In this document: one piece after another, positions 44,594 through 53,370 of the stretch | How positions within the stretch are numbered: position 1 is the stretch's first letter | How the letters are laid out: each line of letters opens with the position of its first letter | Assembly (NCBI RefSeq): GCF_900100945.1 | Contig: NZ_FNCG01000017.1 | Location: 109,435-173,434, forward strand | Reading direction: 5' to 3' | Length of the DNA stretch: 64,000 bases | Source of the DNA: Mucilaginibacter gossypii | GTDB lineage: Bacteria; Bacteroidota; Bacteroidia; Sphingobacteriales; Sphingobacteriaceae | Program-made: the position numbers and the translations under genes | The notes under the pieces: model-generated | Told to the model about the DNA's origin: nothing | Database searches by the model: none | Seen by the model: only the letters and a program-made list of their open reading frames with translations

Positions 44594-46099
44594 TTAATGC
44601 GCTTGTTTCAAAGCCTTGTCAAGCTCTGCTGTAAGTGTATACCCGGATGATGGCCTTTCGCTGTTATTATTTACAATCTTGCCATCGGTTCCGATTGTAA
44701 TATAATGAGGGATACCTGTTACGTTATATTTTTGACATACCGGGTTTCTTGTCCAGCCCTCTGCAATGAGGTTGACACCACTTATATTTAATGAGGCCAA
44801 ACTACTTTTCCACGCTTTCTCGTCCGAATCAACACAGATGTTGAGGAACACTACATTCTTATCTTTATACCGCTCGTGCAAAGCTGCAGTCGTGTTCTTT
44901 ATTTCGTAAACGCAAGGGCCGCATCCTACGCCCCAAAAATCGATATACACTACTTTTCCCCGGAAGCTTTTCAAGGACACCACCTCACCCTTATCATTCT
45001 TCAAACTAAATTCAGGCGCCAGATTACCGGGTTTTAATTGCCGTACTGTTGCATAAAATTGCGCAAGAGTATCTGCATATCTTGGCGTTTTAACCTTAGT
45101 TTTAAAATCCTTGTAGATGTTCTCAGCATCGTCAAACGAATAGTAACCAAAATCCATCTCTATGGCTTTCGTTATAAACCAGTCACGGAACTCAATTAAA
45201 TGGAGATTGGCTAGCCCCAGATAATATTCATCCCACGCAGGAGTAAAGGGCGTTAATTTCTTATCCCAATCCGATCCTATTATAGTTGTATTATTCAGTC
45301 CCTTATAAAATCGGACGTAGTTAAAAATAAATTCTTTGTAGCTATTGCTGTTTTTAAAAGAAAACTCTGATTGGGCGTGATATGCTCCGGCAGGAAATTG
45401 CTGATTGAGCGCTTTTCCTGTAGCAGAGGTGTCGTTTATATGCAACTCATATTTAGATAACAAGTGATGGCTATTCAAAAAACCAACGTACTGATAATAA
45501 ACATCAGTAATTAACTTCTGACTTTCGGGATAATCAAGATGCACCGCGGCTGTCATCATCACTTTATTATATAACTTATTGATCTTCTCAAACTTTGCGG
45601 AATCGGTGAGTTTATTATCATATAAGGACTGTCCCAAATCCATCGACTCTTTACGGTAGAGATTATACATCAGCATCATGGTTTGCAACCGCTCGTTTGT
45701 ATGCTGGAAAGGAGAGGTGATGCGGAATGTGTTTTTAAAGTCCTTATTATCCCAACTAAGTACCAGGGTATCGTTCCTTTGGGCGCAAACGGTGATAGCA
45801 TCGTCATTGAGGTACAGATAGATATCTTCGGTATCTCCGTCAATATTTATAGCTGTATTGAAATTGCCGTCCTTATCAACAGGTATCGTTAATGAGTAAT
45901 TAGTTAAATCGCCGGTTACAGCCATCTCCCAATATTTATCAGTAAAGTTTTTGACGTTCCCTTTAATTACAGCCGTGGCTTTTGGAGTTGAGACAATTAG
46001 CGGCTTATTTTCAGCAACAGCTTTAACAGGTTTCTTTTTTATCTGGGCATTTGCCGTTGCTACTAAGAGCAGTAGAATTATACAGGTTAGGTTTTTCAT
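44594..46099 (-). CDS. TlpA-like thioredoxin-domain protein, exported
   Basis: A 501-residue protein with a signal peptide (MKNLTCIILLLLVATANAQ), so it acts in the periplasm or at the surface. The middle 330 residues are a Bacteroidota-specific region with no clear motif. The last 135 residues are an AhpC/TSA-TlpA thioredoxin domain: LAPEFSLKNDKGEVVSLKSF, then the CGPC active site at residues 393-396 and a cis-proline region GIPHY. It probably reduces or exchanges disulphides of exported proteins. No partner gene is adjacent. Confidence 0.88.
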   Translation of the reverse strand: MKNLTCIILLLLVATANAQIKKKPVKAVAENKPLIVSTPKATAVIKGNVKNFTDKYWEMAVTGDLTNYSLTIPVDKDGNFNTAINIDGDTEDIYLYLNDDAITVCAQRNDTLVLSWDNKDFKNTFRITSPFQHTNERLQTMMLMYNLYRKESMDLGQSLYDNKLTDSAKFEKINKLYNKVMMTAAVHLDYPESQKLITDVYYQYVGFLNSHHLLSKYELHINDTSATGKALNQQFPAGAYHAQSEFSFKNSNSYKEFIFNYVRFYKGLNNTTIIGSDWDKKLTPFTPAWDEYYLGLANLHLIEFRDWFITKAIEMDFGYYSFDDAENIYKDFKTKVKTPRYADTLAQFYATVRQLKPGNLAPEFSLKNDKGEVVSLKSFRGKVVYIDFWGVGCGPCVYEIKNTTAALHERYKDKNVVFLNICVDSDEKAWKSSLASLNISGVNLIAEGWTRNPVCQKYNVTGIPHYITIGTDGKIVNNNSERPSSGYTLTAELDKALKQAH

Positions 46100-46243
46100 T
46101 CAGGGTGACAGGGTTAGATTATGTCAAATATAAAGAAATAAACTATTCGAATAAATCAACTTTTATTTTTAATTCTACAACTTAGGATTCATACTTACCA
46201 TTTTACGGGGTGCAAATGTGCAGAATAATGGGTACTGAACTAT

Positions 46244-46633
46244 TTAAAGAGATTGAGGCAACATCAGCAAAAAAGGCAGAGCCGCAGAATAATCCAGCAA
46301 CTCATATTCCAGTCCCAGCAGCCTGATGTTATTGATGGTCATAGTGATATTTTTCCGCTTGCAGGAACCAGGCTTTAAGACCGAGCTTTCGGATATGAAC
46401 CATTTTTCAAACAGGCGTGCAGTACGTCCATTGCCATCTTCAAAAGGATTGATCTTCACAAACATCAAGTGGATCATTGAGGCAGAAAAGAATGCTTCCG
46501 GAACGGCCAACTTAGCTTGCAATAACAGCTCGATATCATTAAAAAGCAACTCCAGTTTTTGTTCGACCAAATCAGACGAAGCCTCGCTAAAGCAAATCAC
46601 AGATTTCTTTGTAACCGTTGCTTTTAGCAGCAT
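46244..46633 (-). CDS. Fic-family protein, N-terminally truncated and degenerate
   Basis: A 129-residue remnant of a Fic protein. The core motif reads INPFEDGNGRTARL where active Fic enzymes have HPFxDGNGRxxR, so the catalytic histidine is asparagine here and AMP transfer is unlikely. The C-terminal block IRLLGLEYELLDYSAALPF is typical of Fic relatives. The N-terminal half of a normal Fic domain is missing, and the frame opens inside the 3' end of the ankyrin gene (47-base overlap). It may be a decayed gene joined to the ankyrin gene by deletion. It could be expressed by coupling from the ankyrin gene. Confidence 0.65.
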   Translation of the reverse strand: MLLKATVTKKSVICFSEASSDLVEQKLELLFNDIELLLQAKLAVPEAFFSASMIHLMFVKINPFEDGNGRTARLFEKWFISESSVLKPGSCKRKNITMTINNIRLLGLEYELLDYSAALPFLLMLPQSL

Positions 46634-47294
46634 TGCAAATACTCACCCCATCCTTATTAATAAAGGTTTTATCGGCATGATGCTGTAGCAATAATTTAAC
46701 TATTTCGGCCCGGCCCTGTTTAGCAGCTAAAAACAAAGCCGTTTCGCTATCCCGATTTACCGGGTTTGGATCGGCACCTTTTTCAAGCAGTAACTTTATC
46801 ACATCATTGTGCCCCTTATAAGAGGCTATTAATAACGGGGTAGATTTATCTGCCGCTTTACAATTTACATCAACTCCTTTGGTTAACAGCAAGGCAACCG
46901 TTGCTGCCTGTCCGTTTCTTGATGCTATAATGATGGGGTTCCAATTGTGCTCGTCTTTAGCATTAATATCTGCACCTTTTTCAATCAGGTAGGCGGCCAT
47001 TTCGGTACTGCCGCTTTGGCAAGCCACCATCAGGGGTGTCCAATTTGATTTTGGAACAAGGCTTAAATCAGCTCCCGCTTCCACCAACATCTTTACAGCT
47101 TTAAGATCGTTTTGCCCTACTGCTTTAAGCAAGGGTGTCATATCATTTTTACCTCTTATGTTTATATTCTTTGGTGATTTCAATAATTCGGAAAGCTGAT
47201 CGTAATTTTTGTTTTCGATGGCGGTAAATGCATCTTGCGAGAAACTTTTTGTTACGCTAAATAGCAGTAATGTCAGGATTAGGATTTTGTTCAT
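46587..47294 (-). CDS. Exported ankyrin-repeat protein
   Basis: A 235-residue protein with a signal peptide (MNKILILTLLLFSVTKSFSQ), then about six ankyrin repeats of 33 residues from about residue 50 to 225. Clear repeat units include DMTPLLKAVGQNDLKAVKMLVEAGADL, NWTPLMVACQSG and DKSTPLLIASYKGHNDVIKLLLEKGADP. It probably binds another protein in the periplasm. The gene diverges from the ilvD operon, sharing the 389-base region between them. The partner is unknown. Confidence 0.9.
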   Translation of the reverse strand: MNKILILTLLLFSVTKSFSQDAFTAIENKNYDQLSELLKSPKNINIRGKNDMTPLLKAVGQNDLKAVKMLVEAGADLSLVPKSNWTPLMVACQSGSTEMAAYLIEKGADINAKDEHNWNPIIIASRNGQAATVALLLTKGVDVNCKAADKSTPLLIASYKGHNDVIKLLLEKGADPNPVNRDSETALFLAAKQGRAEIVKLLLQHHADKTFINKDGVSICNAAKSNGYKEICDLL

Positions 47295-47683
47295 TGTAAG
47301 TATATGATATTAATGCCTGAAACTAATCATTTATCAACTTCCATTAGCACAGCCGGATACTTTTTTTTAAAGTTAAATTATCTTTCCTCCCATTTCAGGC
47401 AGAAAATCGACAACTTGCTATGCATGCATAAAAAACATACCGAATACCGTTTTAAACTTTGGTCTATTTTGTAAAATATTTTATATCTTTATAAACAAAT
47501 TTTACAAAATTAAATTCTAAAAATTTTAAATAATTAAAATTAAATACTTATTTTAAAAAATCAGAAATGACTATTGCTATTGCATGATGCTATGGCTACC
47601 TTACATATATTGATTTTCGATACCAAGTAAACCAGTATCATCAACAAAAATTAAATACTAAAACTGTCTACATATCTAATAAA
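47295..47683. other. Intergenic region upstream of ilvD (389 bases)
   Basis: This AT-rich region separates the divergent ankyrin gene and the ilvD operon. It holds a candidate ilvD promoter with an inverted repeat (47458-47509), a possible six-codon reading frame MTIAIA (47567-47587), and a weak 5-bp stem (GATAC/GTATC, about 47619-47640). I see no terminator-antiterminator pair, no T-box and no RNA gene. Confidence 0.6.
47458..47509 (+). promoter_or_regulatory. Candidate ilv-leu operon promoter with operator-like inverted repeat
   Basis: TTTG at 47458-47461 and TATCTTTA at 47484-47491 resemble the Bacteroidota -33 (TTTG) and -7 (TAnnTTTG) boxes with a 22-base spacer. A perfect 11-bp inverted repeat, TTTTGTAAAAT (47467-47477) and ATTTTACAAAA (47499-47509), brackets the -7 box, its centres 32 bases (about three helical turns) apart. 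This fits binding of a dimeric or multimeric regulator such as an Lrp-type protein (inference). The leader to ilvD would be about 185 bases. Confidence 0.5.
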
Positions 47684-49390
47684 ATGAGTTCATCATCAGA
47701 TACCACCAACGCTATAGAATTGAACAAGTATAGCAAAACATTTACCCAGGACCCAACACAGCCTGCCGCACAGGCCATGCTTTACGGGATCGGCTTAACA
47801 GACGATGATATGCGCAAAGCACAGGTCGGCGTGGCCAGTATGGGTTACGATGGTAACACTTGCAACATGCACCTCAATGACCTGGCTAAGCTGGTTAAAC
47901 AAGGTATCTGGGATGAAGACATGGTAGGCCTGATATTCCATACTATTGGCGTAAGCGATGGCATGAGCAACGGTACTGAAGGTATGCGTTACTCATTGGT
48001 GAGCCGCGATATCATTGCCGACTCAATTGAGGCTGTTACCGGCGCTCAGTACTATGATGGCTTAATTACCCTGCCGGGTTGTGATAAAAACATGCCAGGT
48101 TCCATCATGGCTATGGGCCGTTTAAATCGTCCTTCAATCATGGTTTACGGTGGAACTATTAAACCGGGTCATTGGAAAGGCGAAGATTTGAATATTGTAT
48201 CGGCATTTGAGGCTTTGGGTAAAAAGATTGCCGGCCAGATTGATGATGTTGATTTTATGGGCGTTATTAAAAACGCCTGTCCAAGCGCAGGTGCCTGCGG
48301 TGGTATCTATACAGCTAACACGATGGCTGCAGCTATTGAGGCATTGGGTATGAGTTTACCGTATTCATCATCAAACCCTGCTCTAAGCGCTGAGAAAAAA
48401 GCAGAATGCCTTGCCGCCGGTAAAGCTATCAAGGTGTTGTTAGAAAAGGATATTAAACCATCAGATATCATGACCCGTGAGGCATTTGAAAATGCTATCG
48501 TTGTGATCATGGTACTGGGCGGTTCAACCAACGCGGTATTGCACCTGATTGCAATGGCAAAAAGCGTTGACGTTAAATTAACCCAGGATGATTTCCAGGC
48601 TGTAAGTAACCGGATCCCAGTACTGGCCGATATGAAACCAAGCGGAAAATACATGATGGAAGACCTGCACAACATTGGCGGTGTTCCGGCTGTAATGAAA
48701 TACTGTTTAGAGCAGGGCTGGTTACATGGTGATTGCCTAACTGTTACCGGTAAAACCATTGCCGAAAACCTTACTGAAATCCCGGCCCTGGAGTTTGAGA
48801 CTCAAAAGATCATCAAACCGAAAGAAAACCCGATTAAAGCTACCGGTCACCTGCAAATTTTGTACGGAAACCTTGCCGAAGGTGGCAGCGTTGCCAAAAT
48901 TACAGGTAAAGAAGGCGAACGTTTCACCGGTCCTGCCCGTGTATTTGACGGCGAGTTTGAACTGATTGCCGGTATCCAGAGCGGCCGTGTTAAAAAAGGT
49001 GACGTTGTGGTGATCCGCAACGTGGGCCCTAAAGGCGCGCCGGGTATGCCGGAAATGCTAAAACCAACCTCAGCCATATTCGGTGCCGGTTTGGGTAGTT
49101 CAGTTGCATTAATTACAGATGGACGCTTTAGCGGCGGTACGCATGGTTTCGTCGTCGGTCACATCACACCCGAGGCTTACGATGGCGGGTTTATAGCGAT
49201 GGTAAAAGACGATGATATCATTAATATTGATGCTGTTGCCAATACTATAAACGTTTCGCTACCGCAAGAAGAAATAGCCGCACGCCGTGCCGCATGGCAA
49301 AAACCGGCGCTGAAGGTTACCAAGGGTGTGTTATACCGTTACGCTAAAAACGTGACTACCGCTGCCGAAGGCTGCGTTACCGACGAATAA
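47684..49390 (+). CDS. ilvD: Dihydroxy-acid dehydratase
   Basis: A 568-residue iron-sulfur dehydratase that converts 2,3-dihydroxy-isovalerate or -methylvalerate to the 2-keto acids, the third common step of valine and isoleucine synthesis. Cluster ligands are visible at Cys133 in PGCDKNMPG and Cys205 in NACPSAGACGG; SSVALITDGRFSGG near the C-terminus is the second family signature. It is the first gene of the operon and has its own upstream promoter region. The frame is intact. Confidence 0.97.
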   Translation: MSSSSDTTNAIELNKYSKTFTQDPTQPAAQAMLYGIGLTDDDMRKAQVGVASMGYDGNTCNMHLNDLAKLVKQGIWDEDMVGLIFHTIGVSDGMSNGTEGMRYSLVSRDIIADSIEAVTGAQYYDGLITLPGCDKNMPGSIMAMGRLNRPSIMVYGGTIKPGHWKGEDLNIVSAFEALGKKIAGQIDDVDFMGVIKNACPSAGACGGIYTANTMAAAIEALGMSLPYSSSNPALSAEKKAECLAAGKAIKVLLEKDIKPSDIMTREAFENAIVVIMVLGGSTNAVLHLIAMAKSVDVKLTQDDFQAVSNRIPVLADMKPSGKYMMEDLHNIGGVPAVMKYCLEQGWLHGDCLTVTGKTIAENLTEIPALEFETQKIIKPKENPIKATGHLQILYGNLAEGGSVAKITGKEGERFTGPARVFDGEFELIAGIQSGRVKKGDVVVIRNVGPKGAPGMPEMLKPTSAIFGAGLGSSVALITDGRFSGGTHGFVVGHITPEAYDGGFIAMVKDDDIINIDAVANTINVSLPQEEIAARRAAWQKPALKVTKGVLYRYAKNVTTAAEGCVTDE

Positions 49391-49511
49391 TTAATAAACA
49401 AAATGGCTTATTATAAAAGCCATGAATGAATAAAGTGAACACAAATTAAGCCCGTTCATTTTAGCAAATTAGAGACAGATAGAATAAATCAGTTTAGCAC
49501 CAAAAAGTGCT

Positions 49512-51269
49512 ATGAATATAAAAAATACAGGTATGGAAACTGCACAAGAAACCTTAACCGCGCCAGCCGCCACCGAAACCGTAAACGTTTCTGGATCGGT
49601 AGCATTATTGGAAGCATTGATAGCCGAAGGTACCGATACCATTTTTGGTTACCCAGGAGGCGCTATCATGCCCATTTATGATGCTTTGTTTGATTATAAT
49701 GATAAACTGAACCATATACTGGTACGCCACGAACAGGGCGGCATTCACGCCGGCCAGGGTTATGCACGTACATCGGGCAAAGTGGGTGTGGTATTTGCCA
49801 CCAGCGGCCCGGGCGCTACCAACCTGGTAACAGGCTTGGCCGATGCCCAGATCGACAGCACCCCGTTGGTTTGTATTACCGGTCAGGTTTTCGCGCACCT
49901 TTTAGGTACCGATGCCTTCCAGGAAACTGATGTGATCAACATTACCACTCCGGTTACCAAATGGAACTACCAGGTAACTGATGCCACCGAAATCCCGGAA
50001 GTTATTGCCAAGGCATTTTATATTGCCCGCAGCGGCAGGCCAGGTCCGGTATTGATTGACATTACTAAAAACGCGCAGATCCAGCTGTTTGACTTTGCAG
50101 GCTACAAACCTTGCGATCATATCCGCAGCTACAGGCCGAAACCAATTGTTCGTCCGCAATATATTGAGCAGGCTGCTGAGTTGATCAACAGTGCTAAAAA
50201 ACCATTCATCCTGTTTGGTCAGGGTGTTATTTTGGGCGGTGCTGAGCAGGAGTTTAAAGCCTTTGTTGAAAAAAGTGGTATCCCTGCTGCCTGGACAGTA
50301 CTTGGTGCAGGCGCTATCCCTTCAGACCATCCGTTAAATGTAGGTATGCTGGGCATGCATGGCAACTACGGCCCTAACGTTTTAACTAACGAGTGCGATG
50401 TATTGATCGCGATAGGTATGCGTTTTGACGACCGTGTAACCGGTCGCCTGGATAAATATGCTAAACAAGCAAAAGTTGTTCACTTAGATATTGACCCTGC
50501 CGAGATCGACAAAAACGTAAAATCAACCGTACCGGTTTGGGGCGATTGCAAGGAAACACTTCCATTGCTGACCAAGGCCATCGAAAAGAAAGAACATACA
50601 GAATGGTTAGCTAAATTCAATGATTACACCCGCCAGGAAGTTGAGGCCGTTATCCATAACGAACTTAATCCAACTACGCCTGAAATGACTATGGGCGAGG
50701 TAATCAAACAGCTTAACGAGATTACCAAAGGCGAGGCAGTTATCGTTACCGACGTAGGTCAGCACCAAATGGTAGCATGTCGCTACGCTAAGTTTAACAA
50801 TACCCGCAGCAACGTAACCAGCGGTGGTTTAGGAACCATGGGTTTTGCATTGCCTGCTGCTATAGGCGCTAAATTTGGCGCTCAGGATCGTACTGTAGTA
50901 GCTATTATTGGCGATGGAGGTTTCCAGATGACCTGCCAGGAATTGGGTACTATTATGCAAAGCGGTATCGATGTAAAAATTATCATCCTTAATAACCGCT
51001 TTCTGGGCATGGTAAGACAATGGCAGGAATTATTTAATCAGCGCCGTTACTCATTTGTTGATATTCAAAGTCCGGATTTTGTGGCGTTAGCCGCAGCATA
51101 CCGCATACCGGGCAAATTAGTTGATGACCGTGCAGATTTGACTGCAGCATTAAATGAAATGCTAACCGCACCGGGATCATTCCTTTTAGAAATAATGGTT
51201 ACCAAAGAGAATAACGTATTCCCGATGGTACCACAAGGATGCAGCGTAAGCGAGATCAGGTTAAAGTAA
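49512..51269 (+). CDS. ilvB: Acetolactate synthase, large catalytic subunit
   Basis: A 585-residue thiamine diphosphate enzyme that condenses two pyruvates, or pyruvate and 2-oxobutyrate. The cofactor-activating glutamate is Glu74 in RHEQGG. The TPP-binding motif spans GDGGFQMTCQEL to ILNN, and GMLGMHG lies in the FAD domain. The frame opens at 49512, with a second ATG at 49533 as an equally good start. It precedes the regulatory subunit ilvN by 21 bases. The family is biosynthetic and FAD-containing. Confidence 0.97.
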   Translation: MNIKNTGMETAQETLTAPAATETVNVSGSVALLEALIAEGTDTIFGYPGGAIMPIYDALFDYNDKLNHILVRHEQGGIHAGQGYARTSGKVGVVFATSGPGATNLVTGLADAQIDSTPLVCITGQVFAHLLGTDAFQETDVINITTPVTKWNYQVTDATEIPEVIAKAFYIARSGRPGPVLIDITKNAQIQLFDFAGYKPCDHIRSYRPKPIVRPQYIEQAAELINSAKKPFILFGQGVILGGAEQEFKAFVEKSGIPAAWTVLGAGAIPSDHPLNVGMLGMHGNYGPNVLTNECDVLIAIGMRFDDRVTGRLDKYAKQAKVVHLDIDPAEIDKNVKSTVPVWGDCKETLPLLTKAIEKKEHTEWLAKFNDYTRQEVEAVIHNELNPTTPEMTMGEVIKQLNEITKGEAVIVTDVGQHQMVACRYAKFNNTRSNVTSGGLGTMGFALPAAIGAKFGAQDRTVVAIIGDGGFQMTCQELGTIMQSGIDVKIIILNNRFLGMVRQWQELFNQRRYSFVDIQSPDFVALAAAYRIPGKLVDDRADLTAALNEMLTAPGSFLLEIMVTKENNVFPMVPQGCSVSEIRLK

Positions 51270-51290
51270 GCCCTCTAAAAAAACAGAATC

Positions 51291-51893
51291 ATGAGCGAAG
51301 CAGAAAAAAAACAGGAATTTAACATCACCATATATACCGAAAACCAAATTGGTTTATTAAGCAGGATAGCTATTATATTTACACGCCGTAAAATCAATAT
51401 CGACAGCCTGAATACTTCTCCGTCGGAGATTGAAAGTATTCACCGTTTCAATATTGTAATTAACGAATATGAAGAGGTAGTACGTAAGCTTACCCGCCAG
51501 ATAGAAAAACAGGTTGAGGTGTTAAAAGCATATTATCACACCAACGAAGATGTGATTTGGCAGGAATTAGCGTTATATAAGGTATCAACCGATGTAATTG
51601 CCGAAAAGGTTAGCGTTGAGCGTTTACTACGCGAAAACGGTGCTCGCGCGGTAGTGATCCGTAAGGACTACACCGTGTTTGAAACCACCGGTCACCGCGA
51701 GGAAACCGATAACCTGATCAACATACTACAACCTTACGGCCTGATTGAGTTTGTACGCAGCGCCCGTGTTGCTATCATTAAAGATAGCGAAGGCTTTAAC
51801 AGCAAACTGCGCGAATTTGAAAGGCTTGAACCAGGTGAAGAGGTAATCGAAAATGAATACCTTAACCAGGGCGAGAAGGTGTTTACGATGTAG
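51291..51893 (+). CDS. ilvN: Acetolactate synthase, small regulatory subunit
   Basis: A 200-residue ACT-domain protein that binds valine and sets the activity of IlvB. The ACT domain covers about residues 8-80 (FNITIYTENQIGLLSRIAIIFTRRKINIDSL), and the C-terminal domain (about 85-165) contains FETTGHREETDNLINILQPYG, typical of IlvN/IlvH. It is longer than E. coli IlvH (163) by a C-terminal acidic tail. It is cotranscribed with ilvB, with a 20-base spacer. Confidence 0.96.
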   Translation: MSEAEKKQEFNITIYTENQIGLLSRIAIIFTRRKINIDSLNTSPSEIESIHRFNIVINEYEEVVRKLTRQIEKQVEVLKAYYHTNEDVIWQELALYKVSTDVIAEKVSVERLLRENGARAVVIRKDYTVFETTGHREETDNLINILQPYGLIEFVRSARVAIIKDSEGFNSKLREFERLEPGEEVIENEYLNQGEKVFTM

Positions 51894-51934
51894 AGCACAA
51901 AGCTTAAGGCTGAAAGCCGAAAGCTAAAAAAAAA

Positions 51935-51999
51935 CGTCATTGCGAGGTACAAAGCAATCCCAAACTATACAGGGGATTACTTTGTACCTCGCAATGACG
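51935..51999. repeat. GCAATC-type inverted-repeat element, copy A
   Basis: CGTCATTGCGAGGTACAAAG (51935-51954) is followed by its exact 20-base reverse complement at 51980-51999. Between them are GCAATCCCAAACTATACAGGGGATTA, where GCAATCCC and GGGGATTA almost pair. The element lies in the ilvN-ilvC spacer. It belongs to the same family as the copy at 53211-53348 and the degenerate one at 44468-44548. Confidence 0.9.
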
Positions 52000-52042
52000 G
52001 GATTAATAAGAGAACAAAAACTTAAATTACTCAATACAAATA

Positions 52043-52084
52043 AAATCGGTGAGATCACCACTGTTCGGTGAAATCACAAAAATC
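52043..52084 (+). repeat. GTGAAATCAC word repeat upstream of ilvC
   Basis: The 42 bases AAATCGGTGAGATCACC...GGTGAAATCACAAAAATC contain two copies of ATCxGTGAxATCAC, each nearly palindromic (GTGAxxTCAC). An almost identical stretch lies at 57982-58020. Both end 8-9 bases before a start codon. It could be a regulatory RNA or protein site, or a dispersed repeat. Confidence 0.65.
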
Positions 52085-52092
52085 AAAAAACA

Positions 52093-53151
52093 ATGGCAAA
52101 ACTAAATTTCGGCGGCACTGAAGAAAACGTAGTAACCCGCGAAGAGTTCCCTTTATCAAAAGCTCAGGAAGTATTAAAAGATGAAGTAGTAGCGGTAATT
52201 GGCTACGGTGTACAAGGTCCGGGCCAGGCCCTGAACCAAAAAGACAATGGTATCAACGTAATTGTTGGTCAGCGTAAAGGCACTAAAACTTGGGATAAAG
52301 CTATCAGCGATGGTTTTGTACCCGGCGAAACACTTTTTGAAATTGAAGAAGCCTTGCAAAGGGGAACTGTGATTTGCTACTTATTGAGCGATGCAGCCCA
52401 GATTGCGTTATGGCCAACTGTTAAAAAACACTTAACCCCAGGCAAAGCTTTATATTTCTCTCATGGCTTTGGTATCACTTTCAACGAGCAAACTGGCATC
52501 GTACCTCCTGCTGATGTTGACGTGTTCCTGGTTGCTCCTAAAGGTTCAGGTACTTCATTACGCCGTATGTTCCTGCAAGGCCGTGGCTTAAACTCAAGCT
52601 ATGCCATCTTCCAGGATGCTACCGGTAAAGCTTTTGATCGTGTTATCGCTTTAGGTATCGCTGTAGGTAGCGGTTACTTATTCGAAACTAACTTCAAAAA
52701 AGAAGTATACAGCGATTTAACCGGCGAGCGTGGTACTTTGATGGGTTGCGTTCAGGGTATCTTTGCTGCTCAGTACGATGTATTGCGTAGCCATGGTCAC
52801 TCTCCATCTGAAGCATTTAACGAAACTGTTGAAGAGCTTACCCAATCATTAATGCCGCTTGTTGCTGAAAACGGTATGGACTGGATGTACGCCAACTGTT
52901 CAACTACTGCTCAACGTGGTGCGCTTGACTGGTGGAAAAAATTCCGTGACGCTACTAAACCAGTATTTGAAGAGCTTTACGAAAGCGTTGCTACAGGCAA
53001 AGAGTCACAACGTTCTATCGATTCAAACAGCCAGCCAGATTACCGCGAAAAACTGGATGCCGAACTGAAAGAATTACGCGAAAGCGAATTATGGCAAGCA
53101 GGCAAAACCGTACGCAGCTTACGCCCTGAAAACCAGGTTGTAGAAGCGTAA
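52093..53151 (+). CDS. ilvC: Ketol-acid reductoisomerase
   Basis: A 352-residue enzyme that isomerises and reduces acetolactate or acetohydroxybutyrate with NAD(P)H. The nucleotide motif is IGYGVQGPGQALN and the specificity loop GQRKGTKTW. The C-terminal metal-binding domain contains DLTGERGTLMG and FNETVEELTQSLMP. It has the class I size with an extra N-terminal segment of about 30 residues. It sits between two GCAATC-type repeats. The cofactor choice cannot be fixed by eye, though the R-K in the loop fits NADPH. Confidence 0.96.
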   Translation: MAKLNFGGTEENVVTREEFPLSKAQEVLKDEVVAVIGYGVQGPGQALNQKDNGINVIVGQRKGTKTWDKAISDGFVPGETLFEIEEALQRGTVICYLLSDAAQIALWPTVKKHLTPGKALYFSHGFGITFNEQTGIVPPADVDVFLVAPKGSGTSLRRMFLQGRGLNSSYAIFQDATGKAFDRVIALGIAVGSGYLFETNFKKEVYSDLTGERGTLMGCVQGIFAAQYDVLRSHGHSPSEAFNETVEELTQSLMPLVAENGMDWMYANCSTTAQRGALDWWKKFRDATKPVFEELYESVATGKESQRSIDSNSQPDYREKLDAELKELRESELWQAGKTVRSLRPENQVVEA

Positions 53152-53210
53152 TAAATTAGGTGAAAGCCGAAAGGTAAAAGGCGAAAGGCCTTAAAACAAA
53201 CTCACCAACA

Positions 53211-53348
53211 CGTCATTGCGAGGCACGAAGACAACCGACCGTAGGGAGCTCATTAATACCTATAAAAAACAAATTATAATTATTAATAATCCCAAACTTA
53301 ACAGATCGGATCTGCTAATCGGGGATTGCTTCGTTCCTCGCAATGACG
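53211..53348. repeat. GCAATC-type inverted-repeat element, copy B
   Basis: CGTCATTGCGAGGCACGAAG (53211-53230) pairs with 53329-53348 with one mismatch, leaving about 98 bases between the arms. The inner left end has lost the GCAATC word, but the right half retains GGGGATTGCTTCGTTCC. It fills most of the 219-base ilvC-leuC spacer. Confidence 0.88.
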
Positions 53349-53370
53349 TTACTAAAGAAAAATAATAAAA

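Noticed and set aside
46326..46688. Open frame of 120 codons on the plus strand opposite the Fic and ankyrin genes
   Set aside because: It is fully antisense to a recognisable Fic motif and ankyrin repeats, and its translation shows no motif.
47587..47683. Transcription attenuator before ilvD
   Set aside because: Only a 5-bp stem (GATAC/GTATC) is visible and no T-run terminator follows; a leader peptide remains possible but is reported at low interest only.
51935..53348. CRISPR-like array from repeated CGTCATTGCGAGG units
   Set aside because: The copies are inverted pairs at irregular distance with genes between them, not direct repeats with even spacers, and no cas gene is present.
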